A stretch of DNA of 64,000 bases from Orychophragmus violaceus (lineage: Eukaryota; Streptophyta; Magnoliopsida; Brassicales; Brassicaceae): positions 16,144,720 to 16,208,719 of the forward strand of contig CM058235.1 of assembly GCA_030180135.1 (NCBI GenBank). Direction: 5' to 3'. Both the position numbers and the translations under genes were made by a program. This document shows, one piece after another, positions 34,615 to 45,759 of this stretch (position 1 is the stretch's first letter; each line of letters begins with the position of its first letter). The notes under the pieces were generated by a model that did not search any database, was not told where the DNA came from, and worked only from the letters and a program-made list of their open reading frames with translations.

Positions 34615-34828
34615 CTCTTTTGAGTCTTCGATAGATTTGAACTTAGGGTTTAGACTAGGTTTTTCGTTTTTGTTTTTGCTTATTAATTTTTTTTTTCTTC
34701 TTTTTCTTGCGTTTTAGGTACGCCTGTAATCGCTCTGCATCGATCGACACGGTCCTGTGTGTCGATCGTCACATCTTCGCACTTGCATCGATCGACACTG
34801 ATGTGCATCGATCGACACTACGCGTGAG

Positions 34829-35563
34829 ATGATGGGAATGATGGAACGGATGTTGGAAAATCAGCGGAATAACTCATTCGGTAGAGACTATGGTTCTTAT
34901 TCATTCACCAGAGATTATGAATCTTCATCATATCAGCCTGTTCCTCCTGAAAATACGCAGTCTGGTAAGCTGATAAGTATGATGGAGCAGTTATTGGAAA
35001 GACAGGAAGAGGATTTAAATTACATCAATGGCTCTGGATTCCAAGAAAACGGGTGTGGTAGTCAGCAAAGTAACAAGTTCTTTGATGGTGGACATAAGAG
35101 TGCTTTCACAAGCAAGCAAATCTCTTCTGTATATGGACAGAATGCTGGTTATCAGAGGCCTTTTCAGCAAAATTATGGATCATCCTCCTATCAGGTACCT
35201 CCTGCAGCTAATGCTTATGAGAGGAAAATAGAATCCATGATGGATCAGTTGCTAGAGGATCAGACTAAGATTGCTGTAGACTTCGACATGAAGCTGGATG
35301 CTATGCATGAAAATCTGAATGGGAAGTTTGAATCCTTAAGCACACATGTGAAGAAGCTAGATGTCCAAGTTAAACAAACAGCTAGAGCAATACAAAGTCA
35401 AAATGAAGCTAGGAGAGCTGAACAGAAGCTGCACATCAATGCTGTGACCATAAGAGATGGGATTGACTTGCTGGGAGAAGAAGAGAGCATAATCTCGGAT
35501 TTTCTGGGTGAATATTGTCTGTCTGAGACTTGCATCGATCAACACAACTCAAGCATCGATTGA
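34829..35563 (+). pseudogene. Athila-like gag C-terminal fragment
   Basis: 244 residues, rich in Gln, Asn and Tyr at the start (MMGMMERMLENQRNN) with three repeats of a MMEQLLERQ/MMDQLLEDQ helix. It then has a predicted coiled coil (KLDAMHENLNGKFESLSTHV, LDVQVKQTARAIQSQNEARR). This is the look of the region behind the Athila capsid domain. The capsid part itself is absent, so it is a deletion derivative. The stop at 35561 lies inside a CGATCGACAC motif changed to CGATTGACAC. Confidence 0.6.
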
Positions 35564-35743
35564 CACAGTCCCGATACATCTGATGAAACTGCTCGAAATT
35601 GCCTTGTGTCGATCGACACACATCGTGCATCGGTCGACACAGAACGCAGACGTGACCAGAGACCTGTAACATCCCCAGAACGAGTCTATAGGCCCTCCGT
35701 GCCGTATCCTAAGGTTCCTAAACTATCTAAACAGTAGCTAGAA

Positions 35744-36142
35744 GTGGCTAACTGCATGAAAATGATGGATAGGAAGCAGAAAGCCACCATTAATGGACAT
35801 ATATTCAGTGTTGAGGAGAAACCAGAGGTTCTTATTGGAGAGGAGAAGATGGCAGTTCATTCTGAACTTGCTCTAACATCTTCAGAAACTGCAACTGCTC
35901 TTAAGCAGAAAACTCCTGATCTCTTGCATCCACCAAAGCACAGGTATAAAAATCCTAAACTTAAACCTCCTAATCCATCAGCTGTGAATGCAGGAAAACG
36001 CAGCATCCCACCCAAGCTTCGCTCCCGCCCTGATTCTATTCCTTCGTTCCTTGGGAGACCTCATGATCATAATGCATATACGCCACCATGGATGAAGAGA
36101 TATTCCCAGAGACATTCCAAGTCTCTGTTGAAACCGCCATGA
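35744..36142 (+). pseudogene. Unrecognised Lys/Pro-rich frame in Athila-like element
   Basis: 132 residues with a Lys/Pro-rich C-terminal half (LLHPPKHRYKNPKLKPP). No catalytic motif is visible. It probably derives from element coding sequence downstream of gag after internal deletion. It is followed by the hairpin at 36191. Confidence 0.4.
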
Positions 36143-36190
36143 GTCCGATCTCCTTTCCATAGTCAAGCTATTGACTTTAAACAAGCGCTG

Positions 36191-36208
36191 AGTGGGAGGC
36201 AACCCACT
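36191..36208 (+). promoter_or_regulatory. Hairpin AGTGGG-AGGCAA-CCCACT
   Basis: Perfect 6-bp stem with a 6-nt loop, preceded by GCGCTG. I recall a similar GTGGGAGGCAACCCAC hairpin downstream of the coding region in Athila-type elements. Its role is unknown. Confidence 0.55.
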
Positions 36209-37481
36209 GATAGGTTCATTTTGTTTTCATTTTTGGTTTTGATTTTGGTGTTTTGATTTATCTGTTTAAGTGTGTTCAGAGGCGAGAGAAACATGCAGAA
36301 TCGCACTGCATCGATCGACACACAAAGTGCATCGGTCGACACAGTTGCGATTTACGGTTAGCCGAATTGATTACGGTTCAGACATCGGTTATCTACGTAA
36401 CCACGGGCAAAAAATTCCTTGCATCGATCGCCACCCTTGTGGCATCGATCGATGCAGGACGACAACAGTAAGTGTTCTGCAACTTTCGGACTGTTTTCAA
36501 TTTGATTATTTTTCTCACCGATCCTGAGCTTGATTACACTGGGGACATTGTAGTTTAAGTGTGGGGGGAGGAGCTACTGACGCACGCTTTTGTTTTCTTA
36601 GAGTCAATCCTTTGTTTTTCAAAATTGTTTTATTTAGTCAAAATCTGTATGAAACTATGATTTTTCGAGGAAAATTTTCGCTGGAACAGGAACTAAGTGA
36701 CCATTGGACATACTTGCAGAGCCTCTATGACTATTAGAAAACCCAACACAAATCAGCCTACTGAGAACACCCACATCACTTCAGGTATCAGAGGATCCTT
36801 TTACTGACTTCACATTAATACTGACTTAATTTTCTCACCTAAGGGCTTGAAATACCTTGAGTCGGATTCCTTTGTTAGTTCTGACACAGCCTGTAAACAT
36901 GTCCTATTTGGTTCCCTTCTCCCCTTCCATAAAGTTAAAAAAAAAGAATAATAAACTGAGGATAAGCTAGTAGCTCCGAAGTGGTCACGGGAGTGGTAGC
37001 TACCACTATTACCTCCTGTGCGATCCATGGAATGTGTCCAAAGTACGCCCCAAAACGGGAAGAACACTGATAAAAAAAATAAAATGATACCCAGTGGGGA
37101 AAAATCAGTTGTTAAGGAAGGGAAAAGAGAAGAAAGAGACCAGATAAAGACAGTATGGTGGTCTATAGCTGGCAAGGTAAGAATCCATGTGCCCTTTGAT
37201 CGATACTCCTTAGGTGAGACTGCACTTAAATACTTGCAGAAGTCACTAGGGAGAATTTGAATGCGTGAATGTGATTGTGGAGTTTACTTGGGATAGTTGC
37301 TAAGTGTGGGGGAAGTATATTGTGGTCTTGAGTTCTGTAGGAAAGTTTTCAGTGGATTACTAAGTGAATGCGAATGCGATAGTTCCTAGGACGAAATGAG
37401 TTTCTGAGTTTTCAAACCTCTTTTCTTATACTTTGGTTCTTTACTTGCTTAAGGACAAGCAAGAGCTAAGTGTGGGGGAGT

Positions 37482-38660
37482 TGATATACCATGGATTTTA
37501 GGGATTTTAACCATGGTATATGTCTTTGTTATCGAGTCTTTCTATGTGTTTTGGAGTCTTTTCAGGTGTTTTACAGGTTTAAGGACATCCGGAGCCTAAT
37601 TGGGCGTTTTGGGAGCATTTGGAGCAATTCTGCACTATTTAGAGATCTCACAGAGTTTACTGGCTGCGTTTTCGCAATGCAACGATCGACGCAGTTATGC
37701 AGTGGTCGACGCAGTAGGTCGACGCAGTTCTGCACCCAAAAATCTGTATTTTGGAGAAATTACAGTTTTTGCCCAGAAACTTCCCAGACTTGCAAAAAGG
37801 CCCCCAGACATGTTTTAGACTATATATTAGGGTTTTTAGCCACTTGTTTAAAAACGCTTTACTTACGCTTTATTTTACTCAGAGAGAGTTTCAGGGGCTG
37901 ATCTTGTTCTCGAAAGAGACTTGATTTCGAACCCCAGTTCTTTATTCTGTTATATGATATTTGGTTTTCTATTCATGATGTCTTCTGTTTCGATGAACAT
38001 GTCTGAGTAGTTTACCTGTTAGGTTTAGGGATTCTCATTAGGGATTTCATGGAATTATAGTTTAATCAATCCGTAAGGATTCATATCTTCTAGTTCTTCA
38101 TCTAGGATTATTCTTAATGCTTAATCTGAAGTAGCTATCCAGATTTATGATGTTAGGTTGATTGATGCAACGACAGTTGGTTAATTAGCTAGAAAGAACC
38201 TAGATGAGCAATTGAATTACTCGCAAAGGAATTTAGTTTAATTGAATTGTGAACATATCGAACTTGATCTTAAAGCTAGTTTAATCTGTTAGTAATTGCA
38301 AAGGAATTTGGATTGCTGCACTTAGACTTAGAGAATTCTCGCAACGACAGTTGGTTAATTCTATATCTGTGTTTGAGTTCTAGAACAGTTCCTAATTAGG
38401 TCCCGCTTGATTGATTGTCTGTGTTCCTGATTTCCTGAGAACTCCCTAGACTTAACGCCTTCGCCTTCTGATTTACAAACTCGCTTGATTTACTTTTCTG
38501 CTGTTTGATTTACTGCTTTCCCATATTGCTTTCTCCTAGTTTTAACTTTATCGTTCTAAATCTATCATTGACCGGAGTCCCTGTGGATTCGATACCCTAA
38601 GTACTACAACTACATCACTGTGCACTTGCAGTTAGAATATGGATAATTCTTGACCTATCA
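37482..38660 (+). repeat. 3' LTR of Athila-like element
   Basis: Partner of 33413-34590 with the same TGATA and TATCA ends. It is preceded by the purine tract AAGTGTGGGGGAG at 37469-37480. Confidence 0.9.
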
Positions 38661-40912
38661 GAAACAACGACTTGAATCACAAGTTGAGTCACTCCAAGAA
38701 GAATTAAAGGTAGAAAAGAAATTAAGCTAAGAAAGTGTCACACTAATAAGGGAGAAGTTAACACTAGATAAGAAAGCAAAGGAGTTGGAAATATGCTGTA
38801 AGTAGAAAGACGAGAGACTACACACCTCCAATCTGAGCTTTATCAACAACATCGCAAAATTCAAATGTTTGCTGGAACCAAGAAAATGGATAAAATTATG
38901 AGTTATGGGAGAACTGAAAATTCAAGTATGAAATATACTGGAAGAACTTCAACAAACTCAAGAAAAACTATGTTCGTTCCAGATAGTGCAACATTGCTGA
39001 CGGAGAAGGTGACTGACACAACAAAATCTGGTTATTACTATTGAGGGAAGGACGGTCACTACAAGGTACACTGCTACAAGTTCCTGGAGAGAGTAATACA
39101 ACTCAGAAAGCTGGGTAAATTCATATGGAACAAGGATAAGTATTAGTCTGGATCAGAAAGGCAAACTTGTATCAGCATGTGAAATAAAGTGGTACAAGAA
39201 GTACTACAGTAAACAATGTGCGATGCAGCATGACATTCGTGGTTGTTGAACAAGACGATACCAGTTCATGGTACTTTGATAGTAGTTTCTCACGACATGT
39301 GACAAGAACAAGGAGTCATCTTGAGAACATCAAAACTATCAAATCATAAAAGGTCAAGTTTGGTGATGGAAGACAAGGGGCAATTAAAGGAAAGGGTAAG
39401 ACTTGAGATTCAGATCTACCTAAGTTGATGAATTTTTATCTTGTAAAAGGACTTAAGGCAAATCTGATCAGTGTAAGTCAACTATGTGATGAAGGATTGA
39501 TGGTTTGCTTCAATAGTTACGATAACAAGAGATGAGGCTGGTGACACTGTATTGCAAGGGAAAGATCTGTAAACAACTACTACATGTGGGAGAATGACAC
39601 AAAGTGTCTCAGTGCAAAAGATGATGTACACATATGGCATCAGCGTCTTGGTCACATGAATGAAAGAAACATGACCAGTCTAATCAAGAATGAGATTGTG
39701 CGAGGGATTCCTCAATTCAAAAGAGGTGACAAGATGGTATGTGGAGTTTGTAACAAAGGAAACCAAGTTAAAGTCCATCACAAGAAACTATCAGACGTTC
39801 AATCAAAAGAGAGGTTGGATCTGGTACACATGGACTTGATATGGCTAATTCAATTGCAGGAAAGAAATATGTGTGTCTTGGTGGATGATTATACAATATA
39901 TACGTGGGTAAGGTTCATACGTGAGAATTCTGACACAAATGACAGCCTCCATATTTGGCAATTCAACTGATGAATGAGAAATGAGGGATCAAACGGATCA
40001 GAATTGATCATGTTGGTGAACTCCAAAATTAAAACATGAAAGCATTTTTTAGAATCATGACATTGCTCATCAATTTTCAGCACCAAGAACACCACATCAT
40101 AATGGAGTTTTTGAAAAAAAAAATCAGACTATTTAAGAAATGGTGCGAGCTATGATACATGGGAATGATGTACCAATAAGATTTTGGGCTGAAGCACTTA
40201 ATACAACATGCTACATTATAAATTGTGTGCATGTGAGAAAAGGAACACCCAAAACACCATACAAATTTTGGAAAGAGAACACTCCAAACCAAAGCTACTT
40301 CCATGTCTTTGGTGGAAAGTGCTAGATACTGAATGAAAAAGACCATTTGGGCAAGTTTGATTCACGAAGTGATGAAGGAATCTTTTTGGGTTATTCATGG
40401 ACTAGTACAACCTTCAGAGTGTATATCACGAGATCTCAGGTAGTTATTGAATTTGTGAATGTTGTATTTCATGACTACTTTCCTATGAAATGGGCTGTTA
40501 TAACATCAGAAAATGACTCAGAACAAGCTGATCAAGACAAAGTCACTGAGGCAAGCTCCCCAGATAAACCTGAGCCACAAAAAGGGGAAAACCCAACAAG
40601 GTATAATGGAATCACCCTCTCTCTTGTGTTATAGGGGATGTAAATGATGAACGAGTGATTATGAAGGTTCACCTAAACTTCAGAGAAATGGTTCGCTTTG
40701 CAAGCTTTGTCTCAGTCATTGAACCAAAAACACATGTTCATGCCTTGGACGATGAGTTTTGGATTGTGGCAATGGAACAAAAGTTGGAGCTGTTTGGAAT
40801 GATGTATGAAAACTTGTGCCACGACTTGAAGGAGAGAATATTGTGGGAACTAAGTGGATCTTCAAAAACAAGATTGATGAGAATGGGGTGGTATTTCGGA
40901 ATGAGGCTTGTT
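38661..40912 (+). pseudogene. Copia pol remnant: knuckle, protease, integrase, start of RT
   Basis: Zinc knuckle KSGYYY.GKDGHYKVHCYKF near 39030 (a Cys is lost to a stop). Protease region WYFDSSFSRHVTRTRSHLEN near 39270 (the active-site DSG has become DSS). Integrase N-terminal WHQRLGHMNERNM near 39638, core LVDDYTIYTWVRFI near 39880 and C-terminal part VRAMIHGNDVPIRFWAEAL near 40143. Then YFHVFGGKC, FDSRSDEGIFLGYS and the RT start (WIVAMEQKLELFG; IVGTKWIFKNKIDENGVVF) to about 40912. Frame changes are frequent. Confidence 0.82.
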
Positions 40913-40999
40913 GAGCTCGACGTTTTAAGGAAAACGTATCCTTTGTAGGCTTTAAACGTGTAGCCCGGCATAAACTACCGCTTCCATTCCCTATGTGAG

Positions 41000-41770
41000 T
41001 TAGAATGCGGTCTCGTTAGTGGCTTTGCTAGGTGTAATGCGGCACGCCCAAAGTACTCTGTGCAGCTCTTCATTCCATATATGCTTTTTAGCATCAAGTC
41101 TTTTCTTGAGGTTGTCAAGGACCAACTTGTTTGCTGCTTTGGACTGACCATTTCCTTGAGAATATCTCGTGGTCGAGGTAGTCAAGCGAATGTTGTATGT
41201 TTCTAAGAAATATTTGAACCTTTTGGAGGTGAGATTAGTTACGTTATCTGTTACGATCTCATAGGGGATACCGTGGTGATATACGGTGTTTTTCCAGATG
41301 AAGCTTTGTGTCTAGAATTCAGTTATTTTCTGATAGGACTCTGCTTCTATCTATTCAGTGAAATAGTATGTCAGGACTACTACGAAGTGATGTCTCTGCT
41401 TTCCGCACGGCACGAAAATTTCGACAACATCCATAGACCATCTCATGAATGGGTAAGGAGATGATATCAAAATAGATGGTTCCTGGATTATATGTGCATG
41501 TCGTTGGCATATGTCCCACTTTACTGAGTAAGTCTCGCAGTCCACAACCATTGTGGGCCAGAAGTAGCCTTGTCTTTTGATTCGTACAGCCAGTGCTTGA
41601 CCTCCGGCTTGGTTTCCGTAGGTTCCCGTGTGTGTTTCTTTTAGTAAAGTTGTGATATGCTTTCCTTGAACGCATACTAAGCATGCTTCGAAGAGACTGC
41701 ACTTGTATAATCTCTTTTGTATTATACACTATTTTGCGCTTTTTGCTTTGAATTTGCAGGCGTCCCATTT
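41000..41770 (-). pseudogene. Gypsy integrase remnant
   Basis: Zinc-finger end VDCETYSVKWDICQRHAHII (one Cys of the HHCC finger lost to Trp), then YPFMRWSMDVVEIF with the first catalytic Asp, and TTRYSQGNGQSKAANK around the last catalytic position, where the usual Glu has become Lys. Two frames are needed. It aligns with TDCETYSNKCEKCQRHAPFI and PQGNGQAEATNK of the complete Tat element. Confidence 0.78.
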
Positions 41771-41899
41771 GTCTGGGGCAAGAGTCTGTGCTGGATGTAC
41801 TCGAACATGGGTTGTCCAGACTCAGGTCTCATTAGGGTGTTGGAATCAACGATTTCTTGGTAGCCATGTGGTCTTATATCATTGACAATTAGTTTTTTT

Positions 41900-42250
41900 A
41901 GCACTCTGTCGATACTGAGTTTTTTATATTCCTTCGACGAGTATTATTCTTTTGACCAGTGGGTCTGAGGTTGCATCTAGAGATGCCAGAGCATCTGTAG
42001 AGATTTTTTCACCTCGCGGGATTACGGTTAGTTCGAATGAGACAAACTGAGCTGTTAATTCGTGGACGACCTTTAAGTAGACGTCCATTTTGTCATCCTT
42101 AGCTTCGTATTCGCCCTGGTATTGGCTAGTAACGAGATGGTAATCACTGTCTCAACCAAAAGTGCTTGCACTGCTTCTCTGAACTTCTTAGACTTGGATC
42201 TTGTAATTGGTCCAGCTGAAATGTACAAATCATCCCTAGCTTGTGATCTC
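41900..42250 (-). pseudogene. Gypsy RNase H remnant
   Basis: Short minus-strand stretches read YQGEYEAKDDRMDVYLKVV and ELTAQFVSFELTVIPR, matching the second RNase H domain of the Tat element (NGDYEAKNERMEAYRKTALEL). The remainder is broken. Confidence 0.6.
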
Positions 42251-42312
42251 GTTCATGATTAAAGTTCTCGACCAATCGCGGGTAAGTATCACTTTTCTGT
42301 GACCATCGGCTC

Positions 42313-42455
42313 AGGTTCGACCTTGGTCAGCTCGTCCTCGACCAGCTCATCCTGCTCGGCCTCGAGCAGCTCATCCAGATCATCCTTGACCAGCTCGTCC
42401 TCCACCAGCTCGTACTACTCGTCCTCGACCAGCTCGTCCAGATCGTCCTCGATTC
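42313..42455 (-). repeat. Minisatellite encoding acidic repeats
   Basis: Units of CTCGTCCTCGACCAG (plus strand) recur about eight times with variation. On the minus strand they encode DELVEDEL/DDLDELLEAEQ-type acidic repeats next to the primer site, so they lie at the start of the element's gag. The serine-rich frame on the plus strand is its shadow. Confidence 0.7.
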
Positions 42456-42841
42456 ATTTCTGCTTGTCCATGGTCGGCGCCTCACATTCAAGCTCTTCTT
42501 TGATGGAAAAAGAAGGTCCTTCGATTAAAGACATTGAGCACTTTTTATAGCCACTTCGACGAGCTCTCCATCAGCATATCTCGTAGTCCTCTTATTGGAA
42601 TGATCTCCGCGATCTCCGGACTGTTGAGCTGATCTCAGAGTGTTACGCTTTGACATGATCAACTCGACGGTTGACTTAAATATCGGGCAATCCTTCCTTG
42701 ATACACAGTCGTTTTTTGTTGATAAGGCGGAGATATGATGGGTTTCGGTTTTAGAGTAATGTCTCTAATGTCGACTTGTTTGAAAGATAAGGCTATTAAA
42801 CCTTATCGGCCCAAATCCTGGTACGTATTTTGGTACCAACA

Positions 42842-42882
42842 ACTTCCAATGGATAAAACAATATTTTATTTTGTGAAGAAAA

Positions 42883-42927
<45 letters not shown>

Positions 42928-43629
42928 TTAGATTTTTAATCTTAGAAACAAAAAGAGTTCATTTATGGAACTCTTTATATTATATTAATTCAAAAGAGTA
43001 AAAAATAAATTGATGCAAACATATCTAACTAAAGTTTCCCAAAATAATAAAATTTCTTAAAATAATGGAACTCTTTATATTAATTCAAAAAATTAAAAAA
43101 AGAAACTCATGCAAACATATCTTATATATTAATTTACACTTGTCTTTACTTTTCTTTTTCTATTTTATTGTTTACTATTTATTTAATAAGATAAATTTAT
43201 TTGTTTCTAAATATTAATCTTGGAAAAAGAATTTATTTTTCAATAATAAAATTAGATGAATTCAAAAAAGTAAAAACTAACATCATTGAACATGTTTATA
43301 AATTATTTTAAATAATCAAACTAATAATACCATATATTATTCTAGTTTTGGTAACCTATTTTTATTAATGATAAAGTTAAAGTGAACATTTTTTATTAAC
43401 GGTAAAATTATATGTTTACATTTTAAAAACATAATAATAAAATAAAAAATAACAAAAATTAAATTATATTTATAATATATTTAACTACATAAAATCAATA
43501 TACACGTGGAACTATCCATGGTTTATAATATTTCTTGGTTGGACTTTTTCATAGATCCTTTATTATTTACTGTAGAGTGTATGTTATATGTAAGTTTTTT
43601 TTAATAATTATATTTGCATTGAAATAAAA
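42842..43629. other. AT-rich spacer
   Basis: (TA)n at 42893-42922. Two ~60-bp direct repeats start ATGGAACTCTTTATATTA at 42964 and 43063. No gene. Confidence 0.6.
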
Positions 43630-45650
43630 ATCTAACCCGACTGAACGTCGGGCATTCAGAAACTTATAGTCGGAGAACTTAAACCAAAACTACGGCGAGT
43701 CCAAAGAGGAAAGAAAACAAGAAAAAACATCGCCGGAGAACCGAAATCCGGAATCTAAAGGGGTTGGAAGAAGACAACCACAGCTCGAAAGCCTCGACCA
43801 AATCCGGAAGACGATGTGTCTAGAACCAAATCCCAGATCCACCGAAAATAAGGAATCAGAAAGTCAGCACTCTCGGAGGCTGTCCCACGGCAATATCCAC
43901 CGCTCACCACCACGATGAGGCGACCCCTTTAGCCATGCTAAGCCTTTGCCGGAAAAACTCCTCCGCCTCACACCTCTCACTCAAACGCGCACAAAACCTA
44001 CCAAAACTTCAAATCCGGCCAAAATCCTCACTTCTTCTGGCTGAAACGTGATATATCATGGTTTTCAACGGTTTTAGACCATGATATAAGTATGTTTTAG
44101 AGTCTTTTAGTGTTTCTTTAGAGTCTTATACATGTATTATTAGATATATGCACGTTTGGAGCGGAATTGGAGATTATGGAGCTTTTTGGAGCATTTTGGA
44201 GTTTTGACCCGAGAGATAGAGTTCACTGTCCAAAACAGAGGATTGCATCGATCGATGCACACGCGAGTCAGACAATTTCTCGGCGAGTTAATGAAGAATG
44301 TGGAAATTCAATAAAGCCCAGAAGTTCCTGATATTTACAAAGAAGCCCCAAGACGTGATTAGCATTATAATTAGGTTTTACAGCCACTTGTTAGGCTAAG
44401 CTTTTCTTGAAGAGTGTTTAGGAGATTTTGGGGCTGGTTTTGTTCTCGAAAGGGACTTTATTTCAAACCCCTGTTCTTATTCCTTTGATTATTCTATGAT
44501 ATCTATTTTGACTATGTTTTCTGTTATGATTGCTATGTCGGAGTAGATCTCTTGTTAGGTTAGGGATTCTCACTAGGGATTTGAAGGAATGCTAGAATAA
44601 CTGATTTATTTAGATTCATCATCTAGTTCTTCATCTAAACTGTTCTTAATGCTTAATCTGAACTGGTCATTTAGATGATTGATTTTATGTTGATTCACGC
44701 AACAAAAGTTGGTTAATTAACTAGATCTGATTTAAGTGAGCAATTTATCTATTCACAAAGAAATTTGGTTTAGAGAAATTGTGAACGAACGAACTTGGAA
44801 TTAATGCATATTTAGAACTCTAGGATTCGCAACGAAATTTGGCTTGCTAGGTTGTTAGACATAGATAATTATCGCAGCGAAAGCTAGTTAGTTTTACCTT
44901 TGTGATTCTAGTTCAAGAACACTATAGATTGAATCTTGACTGTTGTTAATCTGATTTCCTGATATCCTGAGAACTTCCTGAAACCTGACGCCTTCGTTAA
45001 TTGCTTACATTCACCTGATTTCATTTGTTTACTTGATGTCTTGTTTACTGTTTTGAAATCTTATTCGCTTAGCTTAATCTGATTACTCATAATCTATCGT
45101 GTGACCGGAGTCCTTGTGGATTCGATACCCTAAATACTACATCTGCATCACTGTGCACTTGCAGTTAGAATAGGGATAATTCTTGACCTATCAAAACGCA
45201 CCACCGGGAAACCGCCATCCCCAAACTGGTTCCGCCTGCCGTCACTAGTACATCCCTTGACATCGAGCCATAACCACCAATCTGAAACAAAACCATCACC
45301 TCTCTAAGCCCTTTTGATCCACCTCCGCGCCTTCGTCCACCTGTCCCACCGTCTTATGGCGAGCCCGACCAACTCGACGGAGCGGAGGATCTCCATAGAC
45401 ACGGAACTTCCGCTGTGACAATTGCTTCAGACTACCCTACAACTAGGTCACAGAGAAAAGGGGGTGCGATTCAAGCTCCTCCGCCACCCGTTGACGAACA
45501 ACAACAAAATGAAAGGGACGGGAGGTCCTCTCACGGAGCGGCGTGAAGCCGGCACCGGAGAAGACCTTGAAGACGAAGAAGAAAGCGAAGAAGTAGAGAG
45601 AAAAAGATTTAACGCGTGGAGATCCACGCTCTTTGTTTCTTTATTTTTAC
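43630..45650 (-). mobile_element. GC-rich non-coding repeat of unknown class, split by a solo LTR
   Basis: Leaving out the solo LTR (44049-45193), about 900 bp of GC-richer sequence remain with sharp edges against AT-rich flanks, similar in style to the retroposon at 16225-17104. No ORF is convincing; the 112-codon frame at 45422-45760 runs off its edge. At 43636-43652 CCCGAC-TGAAC-GTCGGG is a perfect 6-bp hairpin, as near Helitron ends, but no CTRR terminus follows. Orientation is a guess from C-rich plus-strand composition. Confidence 0.4.
44044..45198 (+). mobile_element. Solo LTR of the Athila-like family with AAACG target duplication
   Basis: The LTR is 44049-45193 (1145 bp), TGATATATCATGG...GACCTATCA. 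It is a diverged relative of the LTRs at 33413 and 37482, with the same ends and the shared block TGACCGGAGTCC.TGTGGATTCG. AAACG flanks it on both sides (44044-44048 and 45194-45198). It was left by recombination between the LTRs of a full element. One TGCATCGATCGATGCA palindrome lies near 44245. Confidence 0.9.
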
Positions 45651-45759
45651 TATTGCAAGGTTGCTTCTACTGCGTTGTATGTAAGTTACATCTATGGATC
45701 TCTGCAATTTTCAAACGGTCATTAAATATCGAAATATATGCTGTTTATTTTGTTCATTA

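Larger units (their letters stand above)
34736..36455. repeat. Six pairs of a ~15-bp CGATCGACAC motif
   Basis: Variants of TGCATCGATCGACAC start at 34736, 34757, 34784, 34804, 35531, 35552, 35605, 35626, 36307, 36328, 36420 and 36441. Within each pair the starts are 20 or 21 bp apart. The second copy of the first pair is inverted (core CGATCG is palindromic). In frame the motif encodes Ala-Ser-Ile-Asp-Thr, so a 21-bp (7-codon) coding repeat is a possible origin, but several pairs lie in non-coding leader and 3' sequence. Confidence 0.85.
33413..38660 (+). mobile_element. Non-autonomous Athila-like LTR retrotransposon nested in the copia element
   Basis: Two LTRs (33413-34590 and 37482-38660, about 1178 bp, TGATA...TATCA) differ at roughly 25-30 sites by eye, about 2-2.5 %. 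The first is followed by TGGCGCCGTTGCCGGGGA, the Athila-type primer site. The second is preceded by TGTGGGGGAG, a polypurine tract. The 2.9-kb interior has only gag-like fragments and no protease, RT or integrase, so it needs a partner element. Flanks are ACAGA and GAAAC, not a clean 5-bp duplication. Confidence 0.88.
32168..40912 (+). mobile_element. Ty1/copia element, degenerate, 3'-truncated and interrupted
   Basis: 5' LTR about 32168-32675, a tRNA-Met-type primer site at 32678, gag remnants (32940-33400), then an inserted LTR element (33413-38660), then continuing gag zinc knuckle, protease, integrase and the beginning of reverse transcriptase to about 40912. The order gag-PR-INT-RT is that of copia. 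At 40912 the RT sequence stops against a minus-strand gypsy remnant, so RT end, RNase H and the 3' LTR are missing. Many stops are present. Confidence 0.85.
40913..42841 (-). mobile_element. Internally deleted Tat-type gypsy remnant
   Basis: On the minus strand the order is: LTR-like sequence starting TGTTGGTACC at 42841, with a CTATAAAAAG promoter box at 42550-42543; GGCGCCGACC primer site at 42483-42474; an acidic repeat coding segment; then RNase H (about 42250-41900) and integrase (about 41770-41000) remnants. Gag, protease and RT are missing. It cuts into the copia RT at 40912. The family is the same general type as the complete element at 51136-62071. Confidence 0.7.

Noticed and set aside
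42299..42550. Plus-strand serine-rich frame
   Set aside because: It is the reverse reading of the acidic minisatellite of the minus-strand gypsy remnant.
43630..43655. Helitron 3' end suggested by the CCCGAC/GTCGGG hairpin
   Set aside because: No CTRR terminus follows at the right distance and no TC end was found on the other side.
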